From: an uncultured bacterium
GTDB taxonomy: Bacteria > Desulfobacterota > Binatia > UBA1149 > CAITLU01
Assembly: GCA_903893315.1 (NCBI GenBank)
Contig: CAITLU010000008.1
Span: 40,194-104,193 of the forward strand
Direction of reading: 5' to 3'
Length of the DNA: 64,000 bases
The notes beneath the pieces are model-generated. The model was not told the DNA's origin and made no database searches. It saw nothing but the letters and a program-made list of their open reading frames with translations. Shown piece by piece: positions 45,064 to 53,864 of this stretch. A program made the position numbers and the translations under genes. Numbering within the stretch: the stretch's first letter is position 1; each line of letters starts with the position of its first letter.

Positions 45064-47415
45064 ATGCTTGCCCACCGTAACTTCGACGACACAACTGCCG
45101 ACTACGTCGCTGCCAGGCGCGGTCGCGCTTTGTTCGGCATCGCAGGTGCGGCCGCGGCCGCGATGATCGCGACGGGCGTCGCGGCCAGTGCGGCGGAGAC
45201 CGCGGGCCAGAACGCAGCACCAGCGGCCGCCGATGTGTCGCCGAACTACGTCGGAGGTCAGGCCTGCGTGCCGTGCCACCAGGCCGCCAGCGACTCGTTC
45301 GCCGGTTCGCATCACGATCGCGCCATGCAGCCGGCCGACTCCGGCGCCGTGCTCGGCAACTTCGACAACGCCGAGTTCACGTACAACGGCACCACGTCGA
45401 CCTTCTCACGCAAGGACGGCGCCTACTTCGTTCGCACCGACGGTCCCGACGGGCAGTTGCACGATTACCGCATCGCCTACACGTTCGGGGTCGATCCTCT
45501 GCAGCAGTATTTGATCGAGTTCCCGGGTGGGCGTCTGCAAGCCCTCGGCATCTGTTGGGACACCCGCCCGAAGAGCGCGGGCGGCCAACGATGGTTTCAT
45601 CTCTACCCCGACGAAAAAGTCGAGTTTCGCGACGTGCTGCACTGGACAGGTGCGGCCCAGAACTGGAATTTCATGTGCTCGGAGTGTCATTCCACCAACG
45701 TCAGGAAAAACTACCGCGCCGAGAGCGACAGCTTCGAGACCACGTCGGCGCAGGTGAACGTTTCGTGTGAAGCGTGCCACGGTCCCGGTTCCGGCCACGT
45801 CGAATGGGGTCGTCGCGTCAAGGAGGGGAAGCAGTCGAGCGATGCCGCGCGCGGTCTGATCGTCGATCTGGCGGCGCGCGGCGGCGCCTGGGTGTTCGAA
45901 GGCAACGCTCCGATCGCCAATCTGAGCGCCGCCAGGGATCCGCGCTCGCAGATCGTGTGCGGGCGTTGCCACACCCGGCGCGCGCAGATCAGCGACGACT
46001 ACCGTCAGGACCAGCCGTTCGGCCAGACCCACATCGTCGCGCTTCTGGACGAGGGGCTCTACTACGCCGACGGCCAGATTCTCGACGAGGTGTTCGAGTA
46101 CGGTTCTTTCCTGCAGAGCCGCATGCACGAACGCGGCGTCGTCTGTACCGACTGTCACGACCCGCACAGCGCCAGGCTGCGCGCGGACGGCAACGCGGTG
46201 TGCGCGACCTGCCACCGGCCCCAGTACTTCGACACGCCGTCGCACCATCATCACCAGGCCGGCACCGATGCCGCCCGCTGCGTGCAATGTCACATGCCGA
46301 CGCGCACCTACATGGTGGTGCACAAGCGTCATGATCACAGTTTCCGCATTCCGCGTCCGGATCTGTCGGTGGCGCTCGGCACGCCCAACACCTGCACCGA
46401 CTCGGGCTGTCACCAGGATCGCAAGGCCCAGTGGGCGGCCGATGCTGTCGTCAAGTGGTACGGTCCTGCGCGTCTGCGCGGTCCGCGCTACGCTGCGGCA
46501 CTCGATGCCGGACGCCGTCGCGAGGCCGGAGCGAACCGTCTGCTCGCAGAGGTGATTGCCGACCGCTCGTTTCCGGCGATAGTTCGCGCCACGGCACTGA
46601 GCCTTCTCGCGAATGCTTCAGGTCCGTTGACTGAACTGATCGAGCGCTCGTTGCAGGATCCCGATCCGTTGGTGCGCCGGGCTGCCGCTTCGCTGCTGAT
46701 GGACTGGGAGCCGCCGCGACGCTGGCAGGTCGGCGGGCCTTTGCTCAGCGACCCGATCCGCGCGGTTCGCCTCGAAGCGGTCAACTCGCTGGCGGGTGCG
46801 GACGCGGCGGTGTCACTGACTGCCGAGCAGCGTGCGACCTTCGAACGTGCGGTGGCCGAGTACCGCCAGGCTCAGGCTTTCAACGCGGATCGCGCCGAGT
46901 CGTGGACTAATCTCGGGTCACTCGAGGTGCGCCTGGGAAACTTCGAACGCGCCGAAGCCGACTATCGCCGCGCCATCGACAAGCAGCCGTCGTTCATACC
47001 TTCTTACGTCAACCTGGCCGACCTCTACCGTGAGCAGGGGCGGGACTCCGACTGTGAGCGCGTTCTTCGCCAGGCACCGGACAACGCCGACGTGCATCAC
47101 GCGCTCGGGCTGGTGCTGGTGCGGCTCGGCCGCAGCGGCGAGGCGATCGCCGAGTTGGGCAAGGCCGTCGAGCAGAACCCGCAGTCGCCGCGCTACGCTT
47201 ACGTGTACGCGGTGGCACTCGACAGCACAGGTCAGTATGCCATGGCGCTCGCGGTGCTCGAGCGAGCCCACCAGCGCTTCACCGGCGAGCGCGACATTCT
47301 GGCTGCCCTCACGGAGTTCTCCGCGCAGGCCGGCGACCGCAACTCGGCGGCGCGTTGGGCACAGGAACTGCGCGACCTCGACAACGCTGCGGCGACGCCG
47401 GCCGCGGCCCACTGA
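45064..47415 (+). CDS. Multihaem c-type cytochrome with HEAT-like and TPR domains
   Basis: 783 residues from the ATG at 45064, with AGGAA upstream. An N-terminal hydrophobic segment (FGIAGAAAAAMIATGVAASA) exports it. Seven CXXCH motifs are visible (CVPCH, CSECH, CEACH, CGRCH, CTDCH, CATCH, CVQCH) plus one CX4CH (CTDSGCH), so seven or eight haems. The rest is helical, with HEAT-like residues (about 490-570) and three or four TPR units (AESWTNLGSLEVRLGNFERAEADYRRAIDKQPS). Likely a periplasmic electron-transfer or scaffold protein. It converges on the Mo-enzyme gene, 81 bases away. Confidence 0.9.
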   Translation: MLAHRNFDDTTADYVAARRGRALFGIAGAAAAAMIATGVAASAAETAGQNAAPAAADVSPNYVGGQACVPCHQAASDSFAGSHHDRAMQPADSGAVLGNFDNAEFTYNGTTSTFSRKDGAYFVRTDGPDGQLHDYRIAYTFGVDPLQQYLIEFPGGRLQALGICWDTRPKSAGGQRWFHLYPDEKVEFRDVLHWTGAAQNWNFMCSECHSTNVRKNYRAESDSFETTSAQVNVSCEACHGPGSGHVEWGRRVKEGKQSSDAARGLIVDLAARGGAWVFEGNAPIANLSAARDPRSQIVCGRCHTRRAQISDDYRQDQPFGQTHIVALLDEGLYYADGQILDEVFEYGSFLQSRMHERGVVCTDCHDPHSARLRADGNAVCATCHRPQYFDTPSHHHHQAGTDAARCVQCHMPTRTYMVVHKRHDHSFRIPRPDLSVALGTPNTCTDSGCHQDRKAQWAADAVVKWYGPARLRGPRYAAALDAGRRREAGANRLLAEVIADRSFPAIVRATALSLLANASGPLTELIERSLQDPDPLVRRAAASLLMDWEPPRRWQVGGPLLSDPIRAVRLEAVNSLAGADAAVSLTAEQRATFERAVAEYRQAQAFNADRAESWTNLGSLEVRLGNFERAEADYRRAIDKQPSFIPSYVNLADLYREQGRDSDCERVLRQAPDNADVHHALGLVLVRLGRSGEAIAELGKAVEQNPQSPRYAYVYAVALDSTGQYAMALAVLERAHQRFTGERDILAALTEFSAQAGDRNSAARWAQELRDLDNAAATPAAAH

Positions 47416-47496
47416 AATATCGCGCGCGGCAGGAGCGCCGACGCGGGGCGGCGGCTCACTCGCCGCGTGACTGTGGTCGTCAGTAATCGAGCCGGT

Positions 47497-50388
47497 TCAG
47501 GCCAGTTCCAGTTCGACCCTCGTGTCCCTGTCTACCTGGTTAGGTTCCCAGTGTCCGACGTTCCAGTGCAGTTGCCCATAGTTGCCGACCAGGCTTGTCG
47601 CCTTCAGAGGGGTGGGCATGATCGACTGATCACTCAGACCCTTGCGGAATTGGTAGGGCTCCCACGCGTGGTAGACGATCACCTCGCCTGGCCGAACGTA
47701 CGAGGCCACCTTGGCACGCAGGAGAAAAGCACCAAGGTCGTTGCGAACCCGAACAAGGTCGTGGTCCTTGATGTTGCGTAGTTCCGCATCTTCGACGCTT
47801 ACGTAGGCTACCGGTTCGCCGCGTTGCAGGCGCAGGATCGGGGCTTGATCGCGCCACTGCGAGTGAATGCTCCAGCGGGTGTGGCCGCCGCTGAGAACCA
47901 GCGGGTACGAGCCGTCCGCACCAGGCGGCGGCTTGTAGGTAGGCAGCGCTTCGCCACACTCGAGGAACCACGGGTGGTCGACATAGAACTGCTGCCGTCC
48001 GGTCAGCGTCGGCCACGGTTGTTTCTTCTCGACGAACCAGCGCAGCGGGACGAGTGGCTCGTTCTCGCTGTAGTCGCTGTAGTAACCGGCGAGGCTCCCG
48101 GGCGTTCCGGTACTCGCGAAACGGACCGCGCCCGCTTCGCGCAATCCCGCCAGCGAGGTCTTGGCGGACACCGCCGAGTAGTTGAGCACGAACTCCATCG
48201 CCTTTTCTTCGTCGGTCGCGCTGAAGCGTCCACTGTCGCTGAATGCGTCGTCGAGACGCCGTGCATCACGGATGTTTTCCACGATGTCAGGGTATGGGGC
48301 GAGATCGCGACGCCGCGCCTCGCGGGCGACCGCCGCCGACAGAAGTGTGAATATCTCCCATTCGGGCCTGGCCTCGTCGAGAGGCGGCGTAGCCCGGTCG
48401 CCGAGATGGAGATACGGGACAGGGGAGGCGAGGTACTTCAGGTCGATCTTCTCGTACCAGAAGGCCGCAGGCAGGATGATGTCGGCCCAGCGCCCGGTTT
48501 CGCTCATCCGGAAGTCCACGTTGACGAACAGCTTGGCCTTGCCGAGCAGCGTCTCGCGCAGGCGCTCGTTCTGGCGTGAGTGGCGAAGCACGTTGCCGAA
48601 GATCGAAAGCAATATGCGAGGGTTCTTGCCCGGCGCCGGGTACAATTTGAACCAGCCCTTGTCGAGAGCTTCCTTCAGGTATTCTGCCACCGGCCGCTGC
48701 GTGCTCGCGTCGCCGTAGCGCGGATCGCAGGAGACGGCGTCGAGGCCGCCGTGGACGGCATGCCACACAGTTCCCGGCACGAAGTAGCGCGCGAAGTCTG
48801 CTTCCGGCTCGGCCGGCCACACCTTCGCGCGCGTGGCGACCACGCCGAGATGGAACAGGTCGAGTTGCTCCTGCATCGCCAGCAGCCCGAAACCTTCCGG
48901 CAGAAAGAAGCCGAGACTGCGCCAGCCGCCGCCGGCGCGCCCCAGATTACCGGTAAGTGACGCGATCAATATCTGCGCACGCTGGTTGAGGTCGGCGTGC
49001 AGGAACTTACATCCACCGAATTCCGACAGGATCATCGCGGCCGGCGCCGCGGCGAATTCGCGCGCGAACCGGCGGATGGTCGCTGCTGCCACTCCGGTGA
49101 TGGCCGCGACCTGCTCCGGCTGATAGTCGCGGTCGAGTTTTTCGCGCAGCAGTGAGAACACCGTGCGCACGGCAAGCGACTTCGCGCCGGCCGTGACATT
49201 GCCGCTGAAATCGAGAACCGCGCTGCGGCCAGCGCTTGACAGCGTGTCGCTCGCGCCGCTGCCGGGTGCCGGGGTCGGCTCGTTGCGCTCTGCATCCCAC
49301 ACGAAAAAAGTCGTGTCCGGATCGCTGCGCGCGAGATCCACTGCGCGCAGAAAACGTCCGGTGTCCGTGCGCACGAGCAGCGGCAGGTCGGTCTGTTCGG
49401 TGACGTACGCGATGTCGTGCAGGCCCTCGGAAACGATGACCTGCGCAGCGCCGAGCGCCAGCGCGGCGTCGGTTCCGGGTTTGGGATTCAGCCACATGTC
49501 GGCGTGTATCGCGCTGTTGTTCAGATCCGGACAGACCGCGACCAGCTTGGCGCCGCGATAGCGCGATTCGTAAAGGAAATGCGCGTCGGGAATCCGCGTC
49601 GCAGACGGGTTGTAGGTCCACATCACGAGGTAGGCCGAACGGAACCAGTCGTCGGACGATCCGCAAGGGCGTCCGTTGCCGAGCGTGATCGTCGCGCCTG
49701 GCAGCAGATCACCTATCTGACCCAGCGAATCGATCGTTGCGCAGCCGAGCATGCGGAAGAAGCGCATCGGAGCGGCGCTGTTGGGTCCGCCGCCGATGTT
49801 CGGGCCGAGCTCGCACACGATGCTCTGCGGCCCCTCCTGCTCGATGGCATCGAGAATTTCCAACGCTACTGCGTCGAGCGCCTCGTCCCACGAGATCCGC
49901 TCCCAGCGGTCCTCTCCGCGCTTGCCGACGCGGCGCAGCGGGTAACGAATCCGCGACGGTGAATACATCAGGACCGAACCGCAGGCGCCTTTCTGGCAAC
50001 CGCGCGGATTGAAGTCGGGCAGTCCAGGCATCGATGCCTGGTACGGCGCGTGCTGTTCCTCGCGCCACACTACGCCGTCCTTGACGTAGAGATCCCACGA
50101 ACAACCGGACACGCAGTTGGCCATCGAGTGAGTACCGCGGACGATCGAGTCCCAGGCCCACTGCTCGCGATATATGTCTTCCCACTGTCGATAGAGCGGA
50201 ATCCCGGCCGGCATCGGCGCCGGCGCGGATGAATCGGCGGCCTGGGCCTTCGAGCGCCCATCGAATTGCAGGCGGGTAAGGACAAGCCCGGTGGCCGTTA
50301 CGACACTCGCGCGCAGAAATGCGCGGCGTGTCCACACGCCGCCGCGATGCGTACGGTGCACGCCTTTCCGGTCGCTCTCGTTTCCCAT
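47497..50388 (-). CDS. Type II DMSO-reductase-family molybdopterin oxidoreductase, catalytic subunit
   Basis: 963 residues from the ATG at 50388. A Tat signal (TRRAFLRASVV) exports it. The FS0 [4Fe-4S] motif starts with a histidine (H87, C92, C96) and has C131 exactly 34 residues after C96, as in NarG and other type II members. SSDDWFRSAYLVMW likely holds the Mo-ligating Asp, followed by RIPDAHFLYESRYRGAKLVAV. Members include ethylbenzene dehydrogenase, C25 steroid hydroxylase, selenate reductase and NarG. No beta (iron-sulfur) or gamma (haem b) subunit gene is adjacent. The GMC-type gene lies 17 bases upstream on the same strand. Confidence 0.88.
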   Translation of the reverse strand: MGNESDRKGVHRTHRGGVWTRRAFLRASVVTATGLVLTRLQFDGRSKAQAADSSAPAPMPAGIPLYRQWEDIYREQWAWDSIVRGTHSMANCVSGCSWDLYVKDGVVWREEQHAPYQASMPGLPDFNPRGCQKGACGSVLMYSPSRIRYPLRRVGKRGEDRWERISWDEALDAVALEILDAIEQEGPQSIVCELGPNIGGGPNSAAPMRFFRMLGCATIDSLGQIGDLLPGATITLGNGRPCGSSDDWFRSAYLVMWTYNPSATRIPDAHFLYESRYRGAKLVAVCPDLNNSAIHADMWLNPKPGTDAALALGAAQVIVSEGLHDIAYVTEQTDLPLLVRTDTGRFLRAVDLARSDPDTTFFVWDAERNEPTPAPGSGASDTLSSAGRSAVLDFSGNVTAGAKSLAVRTVFSLLREKLDRDYQPEQVAAITGVAAATIRRFAREFAAAPAAMILSEFGGCKFLHADLNQRAQILIASLTGNLGRAGGGWRSLGFFLPEGFGLLAMQEQLDLFHLGVVATRAKVWPAEPEADFARYFVPGTVWHAVHGGLDAVSCDPRYGDASTQRPVAEYLKEALDKGWFKLYPAPGKNPRILLSIFGNVLRHSRQNERLRETLLGKAKLFVNVDFRMSETGRWADIILPAAFWYEKIDLKYLASPVPYLHLGDRATPPLDEARPEWEIFTLLSAAVAREARRRDLAPYPDIVENIRDARRLDDAFSDSGRFSATDEEKAMEFVLNYSAVSAKTSLAGLREAGAVRFASTGTPGSLAGYYSDYSENEPLVPLRWFVEKKQPWPTLTGRQQFYVDHPWFLECGEALPTYKPPPGADGSYPLVLSGGHTRWSIHSQWRDQAPILRLQRGEPVAYVSVEDAELRNIKDHDLVRVRNDLGAFLLRAKVASYVRPGEVIVYHAWEPYQFRKGLSDQSIMPTPLKATSLVGNYGQLHWNVGHWEPNQVDRDTRVELELA

Positions 50389-50404
50389 GTATTCCCCGTC
50401 GCGG

Positions 50405-51706
50405 TCAGAACTGCCGTCCGGCCAGATGACGTGCCAGCCGCTTGCCGAGCGCGGCGACCGTGAGCACCGGAGGCAATCCCCACGCTTCGGGAACCACCGA
50501 ACAGTCACATACGTAGAGGTTGCGGTATTGGCTCTGCAGATTGGCGTCGAGCAGTTGGCCGATCTTCACGGTTCCGCCCGGGTGGGCTGCCAGGTACCAC
50601 GTCTTGTAGATGTCGGTCGCGCCGGCCTCCCTCAGTATGCGTCTGGCGTTCGCGTAACCATGAAAGAGTTTGTCGAGGTCGGTGCCTGTCAGTTTCTTGC
50701 GCACCCCGCCGCGATCGGTCAGACGGCCGCTTTGTACGTCCTTGGCCTTGACCATGATGCGTGCGGTGTGACGAAAGGCGAAAAGCTTGTCCAGCCTCAG
50801 CACCTGCGCGGTGAACACCATGTGATTGGACGGCGGTATCGCCATGTCGGTCATGATGTAGCCTTCGTCTTTCATCAAGACGCCGGCTGACATGGGAATC
50901 TCGTTGTTTCGCAGTGCGACATCTTTGATGGTCCCGCACACCGTGATCAGCGGGTCGAAGAAGAAGTCGTACCCGGCCTCTTTGATGCCGCTGTTGCGCA
51001 TGATCATCGGCGATCCGATTCCGCCGGCGGATACCACGACGATGGGAGCCGAAACGGTGTGCTTCTCGCCCTTCATCGTGCACTCGACCCCGGTCGCGGT
51101 ACCGTTCTCGACGATTACGCGCGTCACCTTGGCTCCGTTTGTAAGCACCGCGCCGTGCGCGACGGCGTCGTCGACGTGCATGCGGGCGCTCCACTTCACG
51201 TCGTTGGGGTCGCCGTAGTAACCGAACCGGAACTCGGGCTTCCAGCGTTCCTGGTACATGAACTTTTCGAGCCTCTGCCAGTCGAAGCCGAGGTGGCGGG
51301 CACTGTCCATCAGGCGCCCGGCCATGGGAGTGAACATTTCGTCCTTGAGCCTGGCGATCGGGAGTTCACGGCGGATCTCCTCGACGTCAGCCGCAAGGTC
51401 GACTCCGCAGGCGGCGAACATTTCCAGAGGAACCGGAAAGCAGGTGCCGTAGTAGAACAGGGAACTGCCGCCGGTGGTGATCCCGCGCACCAGCCCGAGC
51501 ATCCCGTTGGTGATGAGCAGGCTCTTGCCCGGGACCATCAGCTCCTTGACGTACTGCACGAGGTTGCCGCGGATCGGGCCGCCGGGCCCCCATTCCAGTA
51601 TCAGCACCTTCTTGCCGCGGCGCGACAGATCGCGTGCGACCGTTGCTCCGCCTGGGCCGCTGCCGACCACGATCACATCGAAAGGCTCATTACCAAATGT
51701 GGACAT
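50405..51706 (-). CDS. GMC-type FAD-dependent oxidoreductase
   Basis: 433 residues. The ADP-binding motif GSGPGGATVARDLSRRGKKVLILEWG is at the N-terminus, TTGGSSLFYYGTCFP is the flavin-contact region, and the C-terminal NLYVCDCSVVPEAWGLPPVLTVAALGKRLA with HPGGT is the conserved end of GMC/cholesterol-oxidase-like proteins. It likely oxidises an alcohol. No Tat or Sec signal is evident, so it may act in the cytoplasm, unlike its Mo-enzyme neighbour. First gene of the two-gene unit. Confidence 0.9.
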   Translation of the reverse strand: MSTFGNEPFDVIVVGSGPGGATVARDLSRRGKKVLILEWGPGGPIRGNLVQYVKELMVPGKSLLITNGMLGLVRGITTGGSSLFYYGTCFPVPLEMFAACGVDLAADVEEIRRELPIARLKDEMFTPMAGRLMDSARHLGFDWQRLEKFMYQERWKPEFRFGYYGDPNDVKWSARMHVDDAVAHGAVLTNGAKVTRVIVENGTATGVECTMKGEKHTVSAPIVVVSAGGIGSPMIMRNSGIKEAGYDFFFDPLITVCGTIKDVALRNNEIPMSAGVLMKDEGYIMTDMAIPPSNHMVFTAQVLRLDKLFAFRHTARIMVKAKDVQSGRLTDRGGVRKKLTGTDLDKLFHGYANARRILREAGATDIYKTWYLAAHPGGTVKIGQLLDANLQSQYRNLYVCDCSVVPEAWGLPPVLTVAALGKRLARHLAGRQF

Positions 51707-52012
51707 ACTGACCCCCGGCGGAATTCCTCGTGCGCGCCCCGCTCATTTCCAGCGATCGCCTCTCCGGCGCAATCTCCCCACGTAGCTTGGGGTCAAGGAA
51801 GCGCGTCCGCCCGAGGCCGCGGCGGCAGGTCTGCGACGCGTCGCGGACAAACAGCCGCGCTCAAGGAGTCGGCGGCAGAGGCCACGCGCGACGATGTGCA
51901 GGCGCCGGTGCGCGGCCCGAAGGGGCCGAGACGTTTTGCGAAGTCGATAGCTTGTGACGGCTTTTCACGCCGCCGATGGAGTTCTCCGCAGACACGCGCT
52001 CAAAGAGGCCAC
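51707..52012. other. 306-base divergent intergenic region
   Basis: Lies between the GMC gene (reverse) and the ribokinase gene (forward) and should hold both promoters. I see no gene, no clear -35/-10 pair and only a short CCCCA/TGGGG stem near 51775-51795. Confidence 0.5.
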
Positions 52013-52900
52013 ATGATCGAACTTGATGTCTGCGTCGTGGGGAGCGCCAATCTCGACCTGGTTGCGAGGGTCGAGCGCATTCCGGGTCCCGGTGAAACGC
52101 TTTGTGGCAGGGACTACTTCGAAGCCGCGGGTGGCAAAGGACTCAACCAGGCGGTGGCGGCAGCGCGCTGTGGCGCGCGCACGGCCTTCGTCGCCTGCGT
52201 GGGCACCGATGCGGCCGGCGCCGCGTTGCTGGCCCTGATGACCTCGGATCGGATCGGCACTGCATCGGTCGGCCGTGTCGATGCTCCGACCGGTCGGGCC
52301 ATGATCGCGGTGGCTGACGGCGGCGAGAACTCGATAGTCGTGATCGCAGGAGCCAACGCCACGCTCACTCCGGCGTGCATCGCTCGGCACGGCGCCACAA
52401 TCGCTGCCGCGTCGATCGTACTGGCGCAGCTTGAGATTCCGACGGAGTCGGTCATTGCCGCCTTCAAGATCGCGCGCGCCGCAGGCCGCACGACGCTGCT
52501 AAATCCGGCGCCGGCCGGCCGACTGCCCCTGGATCTGCTGCGGCTCACCGATGTGCTGATCCCCAACCAGCACGAAGTCGAGTTGCTCGGCGGGACGGCC
52601 GCGCTGCTCGGCGGCGGAGTCGGCGCGGTGGTCGTGACGGAAGGTGCGCGCGGCGCGCGTCTGGTGACCACAGGAGCGGAGTTGCGGATCGCTCCGTTCG
52701 CGGTCGATGCCATCGACACCACCGCGGCGGGCGACAGCTTTTGCGGCGCGTTGGCAGCGCGTCTGGCGGCGGGCGACGAACTGAGCAGCGCGCTGCGATG
52801 GGCCGCCGCGGCCGGCGCTCTGGCTACCACCAAGGTCGGTGCCGCCGCGTCGATCCCGACTGCATCTTCGATCAGTTCGCTGATGGCCGGCGCGGCCTGA
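52013..52900 (+). CDS. rbsK: Ribokinase-like PfkB sugar kinase
   Basis: 295 residues from the ATG at 52013, with an AAGAGG site. VVGSANLDLVARVERIPGPGETLCG and the AAGGKGLNQAVAAARCG motif are the ribokinase N-terminal signature. DTTAAGDSFCGALAARL is the C-terminal PfkB motif with the catalytic Asp and anion hole. It phosphorylates ribose or a related sugar at O5. No sugar transporter is adjacent, so a nucleoside-salvage role is possible. Confidence 0.9.
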   Translation: MIELDVCVVGSANLDLVARVERIPGPGETLCGRDYFEAAGGKGLNQAVAAARCGARTAFVACVGTDAAGAALLALMTSDRIGTASVGRVDAPTGRAMIAVADGGENSIVVIAGANATLTPACIARHGATIAAASIVLAQLEIPTESVIAAFKIARAAGRTTLLNPAPAGRLPLDLLRLTDVLIPNQHEVELLGGTAALLGGGVGAVVVTEGARGARLVTTGAELRIAPFAVDAIDTTAAGDSFCGALAARLAAGDELSSALRWAAAAGALATTKVGAAASIPTASSISSLMAGAA

Positions 52901-52948
52901 CGGCGACAGCGCAAGTCTGCCGCTGATGCCGCCCGAGGAAATCCACGC

Positions 52949-53842
52949 ATGCAAGTAGGAATGAACCTGCCGGTGATGGTCCCCGGCCTTACCCGCGAAC
53001 TGGTGCGCGAATGGTGCCTGCGCGTCGATGCCGGACCGTGGTCGAGTATCGCCGCGGGTGAGCGCATCAACTTCGCGAATCCTGAAATAATGGTGACGCT
53101 GGCGGCAGCAGCGGCATGGACAAGTCGCGTGCGCGTCGGGTTTCACGTGCTGGTGCCGGCGATGCACAGCGCGGTGCTGCTCGCCAAGCAGGTCGCAACG
53201 CTGGACGTGCTTTCATCAGGACGTGTGAGTCTCGGCGTCGGTGTCGGTGCGCGCGCGGAAGACTACCGCGCAGTGGGCGCTGTCTGGGACGCGCGGCTGC
53301 TCTCACGCCTGGAGCGCAGCGTCGAGACGATGAAGTCCGTGTGGCGCGGCGGCTACCGGCCCGACGGTTCCACCTGTGCAGTGGAGCCGCTGCCGATGCA
53401 GACAGGCGGTCCCGAACTGCTCGCCGGTGTGCTGATGCCTCAGGCCATCGCACGCGCGGCGCGGTGGGCCGACGGCATTTCCGGGTTCAGTTTCGAGCCG
53501 TCGCGCGACGATATCGAGATGCGCTTCGAAAGTGCGCGAAGTGCCTGGAAGGAGGCCGGCCGCGACCAGCCGCCTAAACTCGTCACAGGCTTCTGGTACG
53601 CGCTCGGCTCGGATCCCGACGAACAGATAGGTGCCTATCTCGAACGCTACCTCGGCTTCATGGGCGAAGGCGCGGGCCGTGCGCTGGCGCCGAACATCCG
53701 CACCAGGACGCCAGGCGCGCTGCGCGATGCGCTGCGTATGTGCCGCGACCTCGGAGCCGACGAAGTGCTGCTGGTGCCGACCGGCAGCGATCCCGACGAG
53801 ATCGACCGTGCGGCGCAGATCGTCGCGGGTTTTTGCGGGTGA
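52949..53842 (+). CDS. LLM-class (luciferase-like) flavin-dependent oxidoreductase
   Basis: 297 residues. MQVGMNLPVM, GPWSSIAAGER, VRVGFHVLVPAMHSAVLLAKQVATLDVLSSGRVSLGVGVG and AARWADGISGF follow the F420/FMN luciferase-like TIM barrel. Cofactor (FMN or F420) and substrate are not readable. It follows the ribokinase by 48 bases and may be co-transcribed, with no obvious metabolic link. Confidence 0.91.
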   Translation: MQVGMNLPVMVPGLTRELVREWCLRVDAGPWSSIAAGERINFANPEIMVTLAAAAAWTSRVRVGFHVLVPAMHSAVLLAKQVATLDVLSSGRVSLGVGVGARAEDYRAVGAVWDARLLSRLERSVETMKSVWRGGYRPDGSTCAVEPLPMQTGGPELLAGVLMPQAIARAARWADGISGFSFEPSRDDIEMRFESARSAWKEAGRDQPPKLVTGFWYALGSDPDEQIGAYLERYLGFMGEGAGRALAPNIRTRTPGALRDALRMCRDLGADEVLLVPTGSDPDEIDRAAQIVAGFCG

Positions 53843-53864
53843 GATGGCGGCGGAGGATTCGCGT

